In this document: positions 17,619 to 26,289 of the stretch, one piece after another | Position numbering within the stretch: the first letter of the stretch is position 1 | Layout of the letters: every line of letters starts with the position of its first letter | From: Saprospiraceae bacterium | GTDB lineage: Bacteria > Bacteroidota > Bacteroidia > Chitinophagales > Saprospiraceae | DNA: 50,888 bases | Direction of reading: 5' to 3' | Assembly (NCBI GenBank): GCA_027488855.1 | Contig: JAIYAV010000051.1 | Span: 1 to 50,888 of the forward strand | Made by a program: the position numbers and the translations under genes | The notes under the pieces: generated by a model | Databases searched by the model: none | Seen by the model: the letters and a program-made list of their open reading frames with translations, nothing else | Told to the model about the DNA's origin: nothing

Positions 17619-20455
17619 GGCTTCAGGCTTATGGTACTGGCATTCCAGGCGGATACTTCAATCGTAGCGTTTTGTTTGCTGGCAGGTTCTCGCCACAACA
17701 CATCCAGGCTGATCTCCCGGCTTTCGCCAGGGGCCAACCAGGTGTAATTGTCATCCGCAGTAAAGGCTCGTTTGGTGCCCGTGATGTCGATTTTGGTCAT
17801 GACAGCGGGGATCTTACCGGTGTTTTTCACCACAAGTTTGATGCTGCTGCGCTCGGTATTGAGGGCGGTATTACGGAGTACGGTGCATTGCAAACTAGTG
17901 GAGGTTTTACCCAAAGTAGGTTTGAGCCAGGGGCCTTTATCGAGCGTAATCCAGTTGATCGGTTCATTAATGTACTTGTTGTAAAAATCTGGCTCGTCCA
18001 TTTTGGACAGCACCCGAGGGAAATAAAAGGACCGGGAAAGGAGCTTGCCCGTAAGGTCTTTCAGTTCAACAGTTACAAAAAGGAAACGATCCTTGTAGTC
18101 CGCAGGGATGTTGAAGCTGTTCAGAGCCGTAGCAGTTACCGAAGTTCCCGCAGCTATTTCAATGGCCTTTTCCTGGGTGGCCAGCACTTTCAACGCATCA
18201 TCGTAAACGACCAAGGAAATCTTGCCTGGCGTTTTTTTGAGCAAAGTATTGTTGACTTTTACCTTAAATGCCATCGCTTCTCCTGATTTCCAGAGCAAGC
18301 GGGGCAAATCGATGGCCACGTGTGTCGGTTCGTAGGTGCGCTTGAGGAAGTAGTAGGGCGCGGCGGCGTGTCCAAACCAGTCCAGCAACTGAATGGCAAT
18401 CACTGGCCAATGCCGCTTGAATACCCAAGGCATCAAGCCAGTGGTCACGGGGTAATTGCCTTGCATTTTTTCAGAGAAAATCTGGTAGAATTCTCCGGCA
18501 CCAATTTGTGAAGCTTCGGAAATGGACTCCAGGGAAGGATCCGCCATGTTGTCGATGTGCGAAGCCCGACTCAACATGCGGGGTACGCGCCCGGGGCCGT
18601 ATTCCGTAAAATGGTGGATGAATTCGGGGTGGGTTTTGTAAAAATCCTGGTTCCACATACTCCCCAGGTCAAAAAACTCCTTATTGTCCACTGTTTCCTT
18701 GAATACATTGGCTTCGGGAATGGAGTGCATCCCCGTTTCAGATACCCAGGCTTCGTACTTGTAACTGCGGTTGTACCAGCAGGGATCCATGTCGGGATAG
18801 GCGTGCATGGAGCCGTCGTCGGGGGTGGTGCGAACAAAGAAGCGGGCAGGATCAAACACGTCCAGATTGCGTTCCAGAATACCAATTGACGCCGCATTGC
18901 CATTGGAATAAGGATTGAACTCATTGCCCCCACACCAAATGGCTAGTGAAGGGTGATTGCGCAAGCGCACGATGTTTTGCACCACCTGGGCTTCCCACAC
19001 ATCCTGCGGATAGTCCGGGGTATCCTGGTTGCCAATCGGAAAATCTTGCCAAACCATGATGCCCAGTTCGTTGCAGATGTTGTAGAGGTGATTGCTTTCG
19101 AGCAAGCCACCACCCCAAATGCGGATGAGTTGAACCCCCATTTTTTTGGCCGCTTCCAGGGTCCAGCGGTAACGTTCGTAAGGCAAATCGAGCAAAATAT
19201 CTTGAGGCGTAAAATTCATGCCTTTGACAAAAATCTTCTTGCCATTGACGATGAATTGCCAGTTTTCCCAGCGGTCAAAAGTTCGCGGCCCGGCGGTTGC
19301 AACCCGTTCGATGCTGCGAATGCCGTAATCAAAGCGCAATTGGTCGCTGGTTTGGCTCGACTGTTGGAGGCTGATTTTTACCTCGTACAAGTTCGCTTGG
19401 CCCAACCCATTGGGCTGCCAAAGCTGGGGGTTCAGGATGGTCAGGTCTTCTTCCAGCCAATTGCGGCCTTCGTGCAGTGTGAGGGGAAACGCTTTGCTAA
19501 AAACGGGCTTGGCATTGGCCGTTGAGCCAGTTCGTGGAATGATTTCAACCAAAACACTTACTTTTTCTGCAATTGGTTTGTAGATGCTGCCTTTTTCGTT
19601 GGGGTGGTTGATTTGGGTGTTGTTCCAAGGGTGCAGCGTGTATTGCAGGGAGTGTTTGTTGGCAAAAATTTCGCAGGACAGATGCAATTGGGCTTGGGTT
19701 AGGGCAATGTTTTTGGTGGTAAGGTAGGGGCGTTCCAGGTGAATGGTCGGCACAATTTCCAGGCGAACATCCTGCCACAGACCTACGCTAAAGAATGCCT
19801 CGCCGCCAGAGCCACCCGAAATCACCCAGGGTTTGATGATTTTGCCACTAGCCCGGGGATTGTACCCCGTGCGCTTGGCATACTCACGCTCACCCGAAGC
19901 ATTGCGGGGCAAACTTTCAAAATCAGTCGCTTTATTGCCCCAGTTGCCTGCGCGCACTTCCACAAGGAGTTTGTTTTCGGCTTTTAAAAAGCGACTGATT
20001 TCAACGGTAGGGCCACCAAACATGCCTTCGTGTACCCCCACCAGCGAGTCATTGACCCATACTTTTGAAAAATAGTCGATGCCGTCAAAACAAAGAAAAA
20101 CCCTGTCATTGGCATTCTTTTGGGGCATCTTGAAGGACTTTTGATAATACCAGACCTTCTCATCCATGAACTGGTATTGCAGGGAGTTTTTGTGGTAATA
20201 AGGATGGGGCAATTTACCCGCTTTGAAGTATGACCAGTGCACCGAATTGGGCACAGTAGTGGTGAAGGGATCTTTCAATCCAGTCAGTTCGCTGGTATTT
20301 TTGATGGGTTGATCGGTATGCCCCAAGGTCCAACCTTCACCCGAGAGATTGACGTGCTGATTGCCGGTTCGTTCGGTGATCCGATAGGGCTGCCAGAGGT
20401 TTTGGGCAAAAGTGAGCTGCCCAAAAAGCAAGAGAAAAAGGAACTGTATTTTCAT
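17615..20455 (-). CDS. Secreted GH2 glycosidase (beta-mannosidase-like)
   Basis: A 946-residue glycoside hydrolase family 2 enzyme with a signal peptide (MKIQFLFLLLFGQLTFA). Domain order is an N-terminal jelly-roll sugar-binding domain (to ~200; VWYYQKSFKMP, VWVNDSLVGVHEG), an Ig-like sandwich (~330-390), a TIM barrel (~400-690; VQLIRIWGGGLLE) and C-terminal sandwiches. The acid/base is Glu512 in WCGGNEFN and the probable nucleophile is Glu573 in WVSETGMHS. The subfamily pattern is closer to beta-mannosidase or exo-glucosaminidase than to beta-galactosidase. It likely acts in the periplasm on oligosaccharides imported by SusC/D. The SDR stop lies upstream and the MFS start overlaps downstream. 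Confidence 0.9.
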   Translation of the reverse strand: MKIQFLFLLLFGQLTFAQNLWQPYRITERTGNQHVNLSGEGWTLGHTDQPIKNTSELTGLKDPFTTTVPNSVHWSYFKAGKLPHPYYHKNSLQYQFMDEKVWYYQKSFKMPQKNANDRVFLCFDGIDYFSKVWVNDSLVGVHEGMFGGPTVEISRFLKAENKLLVEVRAGNWGNKATDFESLPRNASGEREYAKRTGYNPRASGKIIKPWVISGGSGGEAFFSVGLWQDVRLEIVPTIHLERPYLTTKNIALTQAQLHLSCEIFANKHSLQYTLHPWNNTQINHPNEKGSIYKPIAEKVSVLVEIIPRTGSTANAKPVFSKAFPLTLHEGRNWLEEDLTILNPQLWQPNGLGQANLYEVKISLQQSSQTSDQLRFDYGIRSIERVATAGPRTFDRWENWQFIVNGKKIFVKGMNFTPQDILLDLPYERYRWTLEAAKKMGVQLIRIWGGGLLESNHLYNICNELGIMVWQDFPIGNQDTPDYPQDVWEAQVVQNIVRLRNHPSLAIWCGGNEFNPYSNGNAASIGILERNLDVFDPARFFVRTTPDDGSMHAYPDMDPCWYNRSYKYEAWVSETGMHSIPEANVFKETVDNKEFFDLGSMWNQDFYKTHPEFIHHFTEYGPGRVPRMLSRASHIDNMADPSLESISEASQIGAGEFYQIFSEKMQGNYPVTTGLMPWVFKRHWPVIAIQLLDWFGHAAAPYYFLKRTYEPTHVAIDLPRLLWKSGEAMAFKVKVNNTLLKKTPGKISLVVYDDALKVLATQEKAIEIAAGTSVTATALNSFNIPADYKDRFLFVTVELKDLTGKLLSRSFYFPRVLSKMDEPDFYNKYINEPINWITLDKGPWLKPTLGKTSTSLQCTVLRNTALNTERSSIKLVVKNTGKIPAVMTKIDITGTKRAFTADDNYTWLAPGESREISLDVLWREPASKQNATIEVSAWNASTISLKP

Positions 20456-20458
20456 TGG

Positions 20459-21247
20459 TTAAGATTTATAAGGTTCTGGTTTGCCGTAGCCACGCATCAA
20501 TAGCAAGCCTCCATCGAGGGTAATGGTCGATCCGGTGATGTAGCTCCCCGAAGCCAATAGGTCGGTTACGATGCTGGCAATTTCATCAACCTGTCCGAAG
20601 CGCCCAAGGGGGATGCCTTCATTGACGGTTTGCAGGAGTTCTGGATTTTGCCATACACTGGCATTTATATCGGTTTCGATGGCTCCAACCGCAAGGGTGT
20701 TGACCTTAATTTGATGGGGAGCAAGCTCCAGGGCGATCCCTTTCATCAAGGTTTCCAGAGCTCCTTTGGTGGCACCGTAGGCGCTCAGCCCAAGGCCAGG
20801 GCGAAGCCCATTCACCGAGGTGATGGTGTAAATGCTACCCGGGGTTTGGGTCTCTACCATTTTTCGGGCAATGGTTTGAGTCAAAAAAAAGGTGCCTTTA
20901 AAATTGACATTGGTGAATGCGTCCAGGTCTTCGATGCTGGTGTCCAAAAAGTGTTTTTTGTAGGAAATGCCCGCATTGTTGACCAAAAAATCGAGCCCCT
21001 GCATTTTGTCCCAGGCTTCCGCTCCCAACTGGATCGCTTGATCCACCTCGCCTAGATCGGCTTGAAAAAGCTGCGCGGTGCCGCCGATCTTTTCAATCTC
21101 GGCGATGAGTGTTTGAGCCTCCTGCATTTTGTCGCGGTAATGAACGCCTACTGCGCAGCCAGCTTTGGCCAAGTGTAGGGCGATGGCTCGGCCAATACCC
21201 CGGGAAGCGCCCGTTACCAAGGCCTTTTTGTGATTGAGTCGCATCAT
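20459..21247 (-). CDS. SDR-family NAD(P)-dependent dehydrogenase
   Basis: A 262-residue classical short-chain dehydrogenase/reductase with a TGASRGIG cofactor loop, NNAGIS, a catalytic Ser in TITSVNG and Tyr-Lys in AYGATKGALE, and a C-terminal TLDGGLLLMRGYG. It overlaps the uxuA stop by 4 bp. By position it could be a fructuronate reductase (some Bacillus UxuB proteins are SDRs) making mannonate, or an aldose dehydrogenase making a lactone for the SMP-30 enzyme. The sequence does not decide. A decayed copy of its last ~27 codons lies upstream of uxuA (22217-22292), so a paralogue once stood there. Confidence 0.9.
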   Translation of the reverse strand: MMRLNHKKALVTGASRGIGRAIALHLAKAGCAVGVHYRDKMQEAQTLIAEIEKIGGTAQLFQADLGEVDQAIQLGAEAWDKMQGLDFLVNNAGISYKKHFLDTSIEDLDAFTNVNFKGTFFLTQTIARKMVETQTPGSIYTITSVNGLRPGLGLSAYGATKGALETLMKGIALELAPHQIKVNTLAVGAIETDINASVWQNPELLQTVNEGIPLGRFGQVDEIASIVTDLLASGSYITGSTITLDGGLLLMRGYGKPEPYKS

Positions 21248-22212
21248 TCTATGTCAATTTTCAAGGCTTCCATAATTCCCTTCATGTAGCCAATTCCAAA
21301 CAAATTGCCCTTCATTTCATAGCCGTGGGATGCGTTGCTTTCGCCAGCCATGGTTGGTACGTGGTCGGAGCGAATGGGGACATTGATTCCAGCATTTTGG
21401 TAAGCACGAAATAGGGCTACCATATCGGTGGGACCATTGTCGTGGAAGGTTTCCCTGAATTTCTGAGGCGTCCCTTCTACATCCCGAATGTGGATAAAGT
21501 GAATCCGCTCTTTGAATTCATGGATCAGTTTTTCGACCTCCTCCCCCATCGTCGTATACGTTCCCTGACAAAAAGTTAGTCCGTGCGAGGGGCTATCTGA
21601 AAGTGATAAGGCCTTGCGAATAGCGCCCGCGTTGATAAAGATTCTACCTATGCCTTGCAAAACTGGCACAGGCGGATCATCGGGATGGAGCGCCATTTTT
21701 ACCCCCGCTTTTTCGGCAAGGGGGATCACGCGTTCTATAAAATAGCGGTAGTTTTCCCAGATTTTTTCAGCCGATATTTCTCCAAATGCAGTATTGGGAA
21801 GGTTTTGGGCGATTTCCCAATCAAACCCGGTGACGAGCGCGCCAGCCCTTTCAACCAGGTCTTTTTCGGTACGAAACCAGCCTGTCGCCATGAAATTGTA
21901 GCAAAGCAGATGGATGTTCAGTTTGCCCATGTTTTCGAGAAATTGGCCATACTTTTCCAGGTCTTCATCACGCCCCGCCAGCCCCAGTTTGATGCGCGTC
22001 ATGTCAAATTGATCTCCTTCCAAGCCGATGAGTTGTAAGCCATTTTCAGCAAATATTTCTTTTGAACGGCGCAAGGATTCAAAATCCCAGGGTGCTAGGC
22101 TTCCCGTAAGATCCGGTGCCAGTTTGGCAATGGCAGATTGAATCCCCATTTGCCGCGCCAATACCCATTTTTCATCGGGAGTATTACCAAAAAAAAGGAA
22201 GGATAGTTTCAT
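21244..22212 (-). CDS. Mannonate dehydratase UxuA
   Basis: A 322-residue TIM-barrel enzyme of the UxuA family (D-mannonate to 2-dehydro-3-deoxy-D-gluconate). I start at MKLSFLFFGN; the 12 codons upstream are the remnant of another gene. Family metal and substrate residues appear in MALHPDDPP, LTFCQGTYT, IHFIHIRDVEG and the C-terminal IRSDHVPTM. The HxRxV and CxGT elements are diagnostic. It is cytoplasmic and needs a divalent metal. It is coupled to the SDR downstream by a 4-bp overlap. It anchors the catabolic side of this locus at mannonate. Confidence 0.92.
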   Translation of the reverse strand: MKLSFLFFGNTPDEKWVLARQMGIQSAIAKLAPDLTGSLAPWDFESLRRSKEIFAENGLQLIGLEGDQFDMTRIKLGLAGRDEDLEKYGQFLENMGKLNIHLLCYNFMATGWFRTEKDLVERAGALVTGFDWEIAQNLPNTAFGEISAEKIWENYRYFIERVIPLAEKAGVKMALHPDDPPVPVLQGIGRIFINAGAIRKALSLSDSPSHGLTFCQGTYTTMGEEVEKLIHEFKERIHFIHIRDVEGTPQKFRETFHDNGPTDMVALFRAYQNAGINVPIRSDHVPTMAGESNASHGYEMKGNLFGIGYMKGIMEALKIDIE

Positions 22213-22216
22213 GATT

Positions 22217-22292
22217 TCATTGTTTCTTATAGGTTTCTGGTTTTCCATAGCCTCTCATTAATAAAAGACCACCGTCAATAAAGCATGTTATT
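22217..22292 (-). pseudogene. Decayed 3' end of a second SDR gene
   Basis: Minus-strand translation of this gap reads ITCFIDGGLLLMRGYGKPETYKKQ-stop in short segments, matching the C-terminus of the SDR at 20459 (LDGGLLLMRGYGKPEPYKS). The match starts within a few bases of the stop of the GH5-like gene and ends just before the uxuA ATG. This is a scar left when the upstream part of an SDR paralogue was lost, probably as the GH5-like segment was joined here. Confidence 0.85.
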
Positions 22293-23715
22293 TTTCCAAT
22301 TTTACAATGAGTGAACGTCGAAACTCGGGCAAGTCAATTGTCCCGTTGGCCGAAATTTCGCCTTGGTCCCAACGGTTTTTCCAAGGGTCATAAAAGGATA
22401 TTTTACGGGCGTTTTTCAGGGGAGACTTTAGGTTTCGGCGCGAAACTACGCGGACTGGCTGCTCTTCCACTAATTCTGTTTTCCAATTTGCCGCCCCGTC
22501 GCGCATCCAAAGGAGCGTTGTTTTCGTACCTTTTAATCCGTACATTTTCAGTTGATCGGGCAAGGTTTCATAAAGCGATTCCGCTTTTTCGATAATGGGG
22601 TCAAACCCTTTGGTGGCTTCTACAAAGCGGCCAAAATGCCACCATAGGTTATTTTTTTCAAGGTAATAATCCCAATGCCAGGACTGTCCGGGAGCCGCCG
22701 CGCCGGAAAAGAACGGCGCAAACAAAATATCGTGGAGCAGGGTACCGAGGGTGTCTTTTTCGTACAGTTTAAGCGGACCGGCGTGGTGCGGCTCAACGCC
22801 CCCCACTTCCGAAAGAATCACGGGTTTTTCGGGACTGAACCGCTTTAAGGTACGCACGGCATCGCTGCCCAGCTCATCTATCGGGGCCTGACAAATGGTC
22901 AAGTTCGCCCCTGTATCTAAATACCTATGCACCTGCGCCAGTTGATTTTGAGGCAGTTGCGAATAGTGACGGTATAACTCCGACGACGATTCGCTATCAA
23001 AACTCCCTAAGGTCTGCATCACCAACTGACGCGGCAGGCGCTTTTTTACCTCTATCAGCATTTCCTGCGTCCATTTCAATAAAATCTCTTTTTCTTTGAC
23101 GTTGACCGCATTGACCTCATTCCAAAGTTCCCACCCGAAAACGGTCGGGTTGTTTCCGTAGCGTTTGGCTAAAAAATCAACCCGATCCAAGTAGTGTTTT
23201 TTGCCCGTTTCACTAAAAAAAAAGTCTTCCATCGTGGCTATGTCTGCGGCATATACAGGCCGATCAAACGGCACGGACGACGGAAACGGTGCAGGCGAAT
23301 TGGTGATTTTTCGGAAATGTTCCAAACAAAATTTGACCCTGATATTGTATTTTTTGGCCAACGCCAAGACTTTATCAATACGCTCTGCCTGTTGCACATC
23401 ATAACTTCCTGCTACTTTGTTTTCCACCTCAAAAAGCGGGACACTCAGCCAGATACGGGTAAAATTGCCGCCGTTGGCCGCCAATTGCTGAAAGTAATGG
23501 TCGTAATAGGCCAATACCTCTGTTTCTTTGGAAATGAGCCTCGGAAAACAAATATTGGCTCCGACGGGAATAAATGTACTCCCGTCGCTGAGTGCCAAAT
23601 ACCGCGCATCTTTTTGACTCACCTGCACAAAAAGGTTTGACAAAGGCGGTTTTTGCGCAAAACATTGTCCGATTAAACCACACAATAGCGTGATAACTAA
23701 GTTACGTACAGGCAT
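22288..23715 (-). CDS. Secreted GH5-like glycoside hydrolase
   Basis: A 475-residue protein read from MPVRNLVITLLCGL, giving a normal signal peptide (cleavage near QCFA-QK). The frame is open 36 codons further upstream to 23823, but that start would bury the signal. The TIM barrel has the clan-A pattern: FTRIWLSVPLFE early, the acid/base Glu200 in WELWNEVNA and the likely nucleophile Glu303 in VILSEVGG. It resembles the GH5 mannanase/cellulase-like group, and a small beta domain closes it (residues ~400-475). The activity could be endo-beta-mannanase or a related exo enzyme. Its downstream junction carries an SDR scar. Confidence 0.78.
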   Translation of the reverse strand: MPVRNLVITLLCGLIGQCFAQKPPLSNLFVQVSQKDARYLALSDGSTFIPVGANICFPRLISKETEVLAYYDHYFQQLAANGGNFTRIWLSVPLFEVENKVAGSYDVQQAERIDKVLALAKKYNIRVKFCLEHFRKITNSPAPFPSSVPFDRPVYAADIATMEDFFFSETGKKHYLDRVDFLAKRYGNNPTVFGWELWNEVNAVNVKEKEILLKWTQEMLIEVKKRLPRQLVMQTLGSFDSESSSELYRHYSQLPQNQLAQVHRYLDTGANLTICQAPIDELGSDAVRTLKRFSPEKPVILSEVGGVEPHHAGPLKLYEKDTLGTLLHDILFAPFFSGAAAPGQSWHWDYYLEKNNLWWHFGRFVEATKGFDPIIEKAESLYETLPDQLKMYGLKGTKTTLLWMRDGAANWKTELVEEQPVRVVSRRNLKSPLKNARKISFYDPWKNRWDQGEISANGTIDLPEFRRSLIVKLEK

Positions 23716-23825
23716 ATATTCTCGGTGATAGTTTTGCCACGATTCAGTCGTTACTTCGTTGATAAACAGTTCGGCCTCGGTTTTAAAACCTTTCAACATC
23801 AACCCAAGCATCAATTTTTTCATCT

Positions 23826-24698
23826 TTATTTTTTTTGTAAAAAAGCTGTTGATAACTTTTTTAATTCGGTGTCACCCAGCGCTCGATCAAGTACGGCCAA
23901 ACCTCCAATTTGCCCTTTGAAAAAATTCCCCATACCGCTTTTCAGTAGAACTGCACCTACCGTAAAATCAGAGCCGTTATTACCGATACCTTCAGGAAAG
24001 TAATACGGATTTTTAGCTTGTATCAATCCATCCGGATAAGCATCAAACCCTTTGGTATGGTTTATCAATTCCGGTTTTCGCTTTTCAAATACACCATTAA
24101 AATAAGATTTGATGTCCTTACCATCATAAGTAAAGGCCACACAAACCCATTGATTGGGAGGTACTTCTTGTTTACTGGCCGCGTAATCAATTGAATATGG
24201 AAATGGTGGAGTGGGCTTGCCAGTTCGGGAGATATGTCCACATACCTGATTTTTGCCATTGTAATGCGGCAAAGACACAAATAGGCCATATTGCCGTTTG
24301 CCTCCGTCCTGATATTCATTCCACATTCCCCCCACAAAACCCGTTTGTTCGCCCGTCCATTTGACCCAGGCCATCACCGTTACCCCCTGTTTCACTCCGT
24401 GAATATTGAGTTTGCCTGTTTGGTCATTGGGTAACATTAAATAGGCACCATCCCCACTGAATTGAGTTGAATACCCCGACAATGGGCCTTCTGAAATCCG
24501 TGAAAGCGATCCATTTTGTTCTTTCAGCGCAAATTCTCCTTGCCCAATCGCCTTACGTGCCTCTCCTGTAGGTTCTTTAAAGTCCCAAAGAGCAACAAGT
24601 CCGGGTGTTTCAAGAATGAGCTTTTGGCCATGTGGTTTTGGAGTAAGTGATGAATTCATAAAAAAAACGATCAGCAAAATGATTTTGTCCATAATCAA
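23826..24698 (-). CDS. LamG/concanavalin-like secreted protein
   Basis: A 290-residue protein with a hydrophobic leader (MDKIILLIVFF, preceded by a second possible ATG) and one Laminin-G-3-like jelly roll: LVALWDFKEPTG at the start, GVTVMAWVKWTG in the middle, WVCVAFTYDGKDIKSYFNG near the end, and IGGLAVLDRALGDTEL. Such domains bind carbohydrate or occur in hydrolase-associated surface proteins. I see no catalytic pair. It lies between SusD and the GH5-like enzyme, suggesting a glycan-binding role on the surface or in the periplasm. Confidence 0.78.
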   Translation of the reverse strand: MIMDKIILLIVFFMNSSLTPKPHGQKLILETPGLVALWDFKEPTGEARKAIGQGEFALKEQNGSLSRISEGPLSGYSTQFSGDGAYLMLPNDQTGKLNIHGVKQGVTVMAWVKWTGEQTGFVGGMWNEYQDGGKRQYGLFVSLPHYNGKNQVCGHISRTGKPTPPFPYSIDYAASKQEVPPNQWVCVAFTYDGKDIKSYFNGVFEKRKPELINHTKGFDAYPDGLIQAKNPYYFPEGIGNNGSDFTVGAVLLKSGMGNFFKGQIGGLAVLDRALGDTELKKLSTAFLQKK

Positions 24699-24745
24699 AA
24701 TTAAAAACCGAATCTTTGACTCCCAGGATTAGGGGCAAAAAAACC

Positions 24746-24790
24746 AGGGTAAACACATTGAAATCATGGTGATTTTAGTGTGTTTACCCT
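24746..24790 (-). terminator. Hairpin after susD (attenuating terminator)
   Basis: AGGGTAAACACA (24746-24757) and TGTGTTTACCCT (24779-24790) form a perfect 12-bp stem with a 21-nt loop, 15 bp beyond the susD stop. On the minus strand it is followed by GGTTTTTTTGCC. It could partly terminate transcription, leaving susC/D more abundant than the enzymes behind it, or stabilise the susCD messenger. Confidence 0.7.
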
Positions 24791-24805
24791 AGAATTGATA
24801 GCGCA

Positions 24806-26254
24806 TTAATACCCCGGATTCTGATCTTTGCCAGGATCAAGTGCGGTATTAAAATTCAATTCCCCTACCGGAATAGGCCAAAGCAAATGTTTGTCTGCAA
24901 CATCTTTTCCGGTAGCTGCTTTTATCCTTGCTTTTAGCTCTGGAATGCCCAAGCGTTTGAGGTCGAGCCAGCGTTTGGCTTCGTATTGGGTTTCGTAGCC
25001 TCTTTCCTTGATGACCAACTCATTGAATGTGGTAGCAGTGTAATCAGCCAGGTTGAAATCCACCGTTGAAGCTGCGCCAGCCGGTTTACCGTAAGCACGG
25101 CGGCGAACCTGATTGAGGGCTTCCATCGCAGCGGCAGTAGGAGCATTGCCAGCCCGACAGGCAGCTTCCGCATACATCAGCAGGATATCCGCGTAGCGGT
25201 AAATGGGGAAGTCATTGCCAGCGGCAGTTCCCGTAGGCGCGAGGGCGTCGGAGAATTTCTTACAGAGGATACTATTGGCACCCAGTCCAATGTTCCAGGG
25301 ATACCAGTTGTAACTTTTGCGCAGGTCATCATTGCTCCAGTTTTTGTACACAGGATTGGTTTGGGTGTCGCTGTAGTGGGCAAAAAAGCCACCAGCACCA
25401 TGCAATCTCGAACCCGGATGGTGAGCAAACATAGCCAGGTACATGCCCTGGTTGTTCTGGCGAGTCATCTTAAGGTAGAAAATTTCCTCTGGACTGGTGA
25501 TGACTGTAGGGCCAAATACTTTGTCGAAGTCGGCGGCTACGGTAACAGGCACCAGAGAAAACTGTCCGGATTTGATGATCTCGTCGGCTTTGTCTCTGGC
25601 CTCGGCATATTGATTGCGGGTAAAATAAACCTCGGCCAAGGCGGCTTTGGCAGCCCATTTGGTGGCTCGACCACCCTGCGGTTGTTTTTCCGGTAAATTG
25701 GCTTCTGCTTCTTTCAGATCAGCGATGATCAAACTATATACATCATCAACGGTGTTGCGTGGCACATGGGGTTCGGTTAGGGTTGCTTCGGTCCGAATGG
25801 GAACCCCTCCCCAGTTGCGCACCAGCCAAAAATAGTTGAATGCGCGCAGAAACTTGGCTTCTGCCACATATTTCCTCACATCTGCAGGACTGATTTTGCT
25901 ACCCTTGGGCGCATTTTGGATCACTAAATTGGCGTTGCGGATGCCTAGATAAAACAGTGTCCATCCCGCGTCCGTACGCGGAATATTGGTGCTGTTTAAC
26001 CCCTGAAAATCACTCAATACCTGATAGCTGCCCCGCCCGTAACTGTAGTCGGTGTATGCTTCCAGTTGTGCCCCTAGTTGTCCACTGATGTTGTTGATGG
26101 CTCGCAGGGGTTCATACACGGCATTGACTGCGGATTCTACTTCCGCTGCGGTATTGTAAAAGGTTTCTACGGCCAGTGCTTTGGGTGCCTCTACCAACAC
26201 ATCTTCACAGGAAGTCAAAAAGACAAAAGGAAGAAAATATAGTAACTTTTTCAT
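24806..26254 (-). CDS. SusD/RagB-family glycan-binding lipoprotein
   Basis: A 482-residue SusD/RagB protein starting at MKKLLYFLPFVFLTSC, with the lipidated Cys at residue 16; the longer upstream frame overlaps susC and has no leader. The tetratricopeptide-like helical body shows typical segments: ETFYNTAAEVESAVNAVY, KFLRAFNYFWLVRNWGGVPI, YRYADILLMYAEA and ELVIKERGYE. It sits on the SusC barrel as a lid and captures oligosaccharide at the cell surface. The gene follows susC by 35 bp, the standard order. A strong hairpin comes just after its stop. Confidence 0.95.
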   Translation of the reverse strand: MKKLLYFLPFVFLTSCEDVLVEAPKALAVETFYNTAAEVESAVNAVYEPLRAINNISGQLGAQLEAYTDYSYGRGSYQVLSDFQGLNSTNIPRTDAGWTLFYLGIRNANLVIQNAPKGSKISPADVRKYVAEAKFLRAFNYFWLVRNWGGVPIRTEATLTEPHVPRNTVDDVYSLIIADLKEAEANLPEKQPQGGRATKWAAKAALAEVYFTRNQYAEARDKADEIIKSGQFSLVPVTVAADFDKVFGPTVITSPEEIFYLKMTRQNNQGMYLAMFAHHPGSRLHGAGGFFAHYSDTQTNPVYKNWSNDDLRKSYNWYPWNIGLGANSILCKKFSDALAPTGTAAGNDFPIYRYADILLMYAEAACRAGNAPTAAAMEALNQVRRRAYGKPAGAASTVDFNLADYTATTFNELVIKERGYETQYEAKRWLDLKRLGIPELKARIKAATGKDVADKHLLWPIPVGELNFNTALDPGKDQNPGY

Positions 26255-26289
26255 TTTTATCGATTTAATTGGATAAGCAACAATTGAAA

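Noticed and set aside
18953-19525. 190-codon plus-strand frame
   Set aside because: Antisense to the GH2 catalytic barrel, whose motifs and active-site residues are clear.
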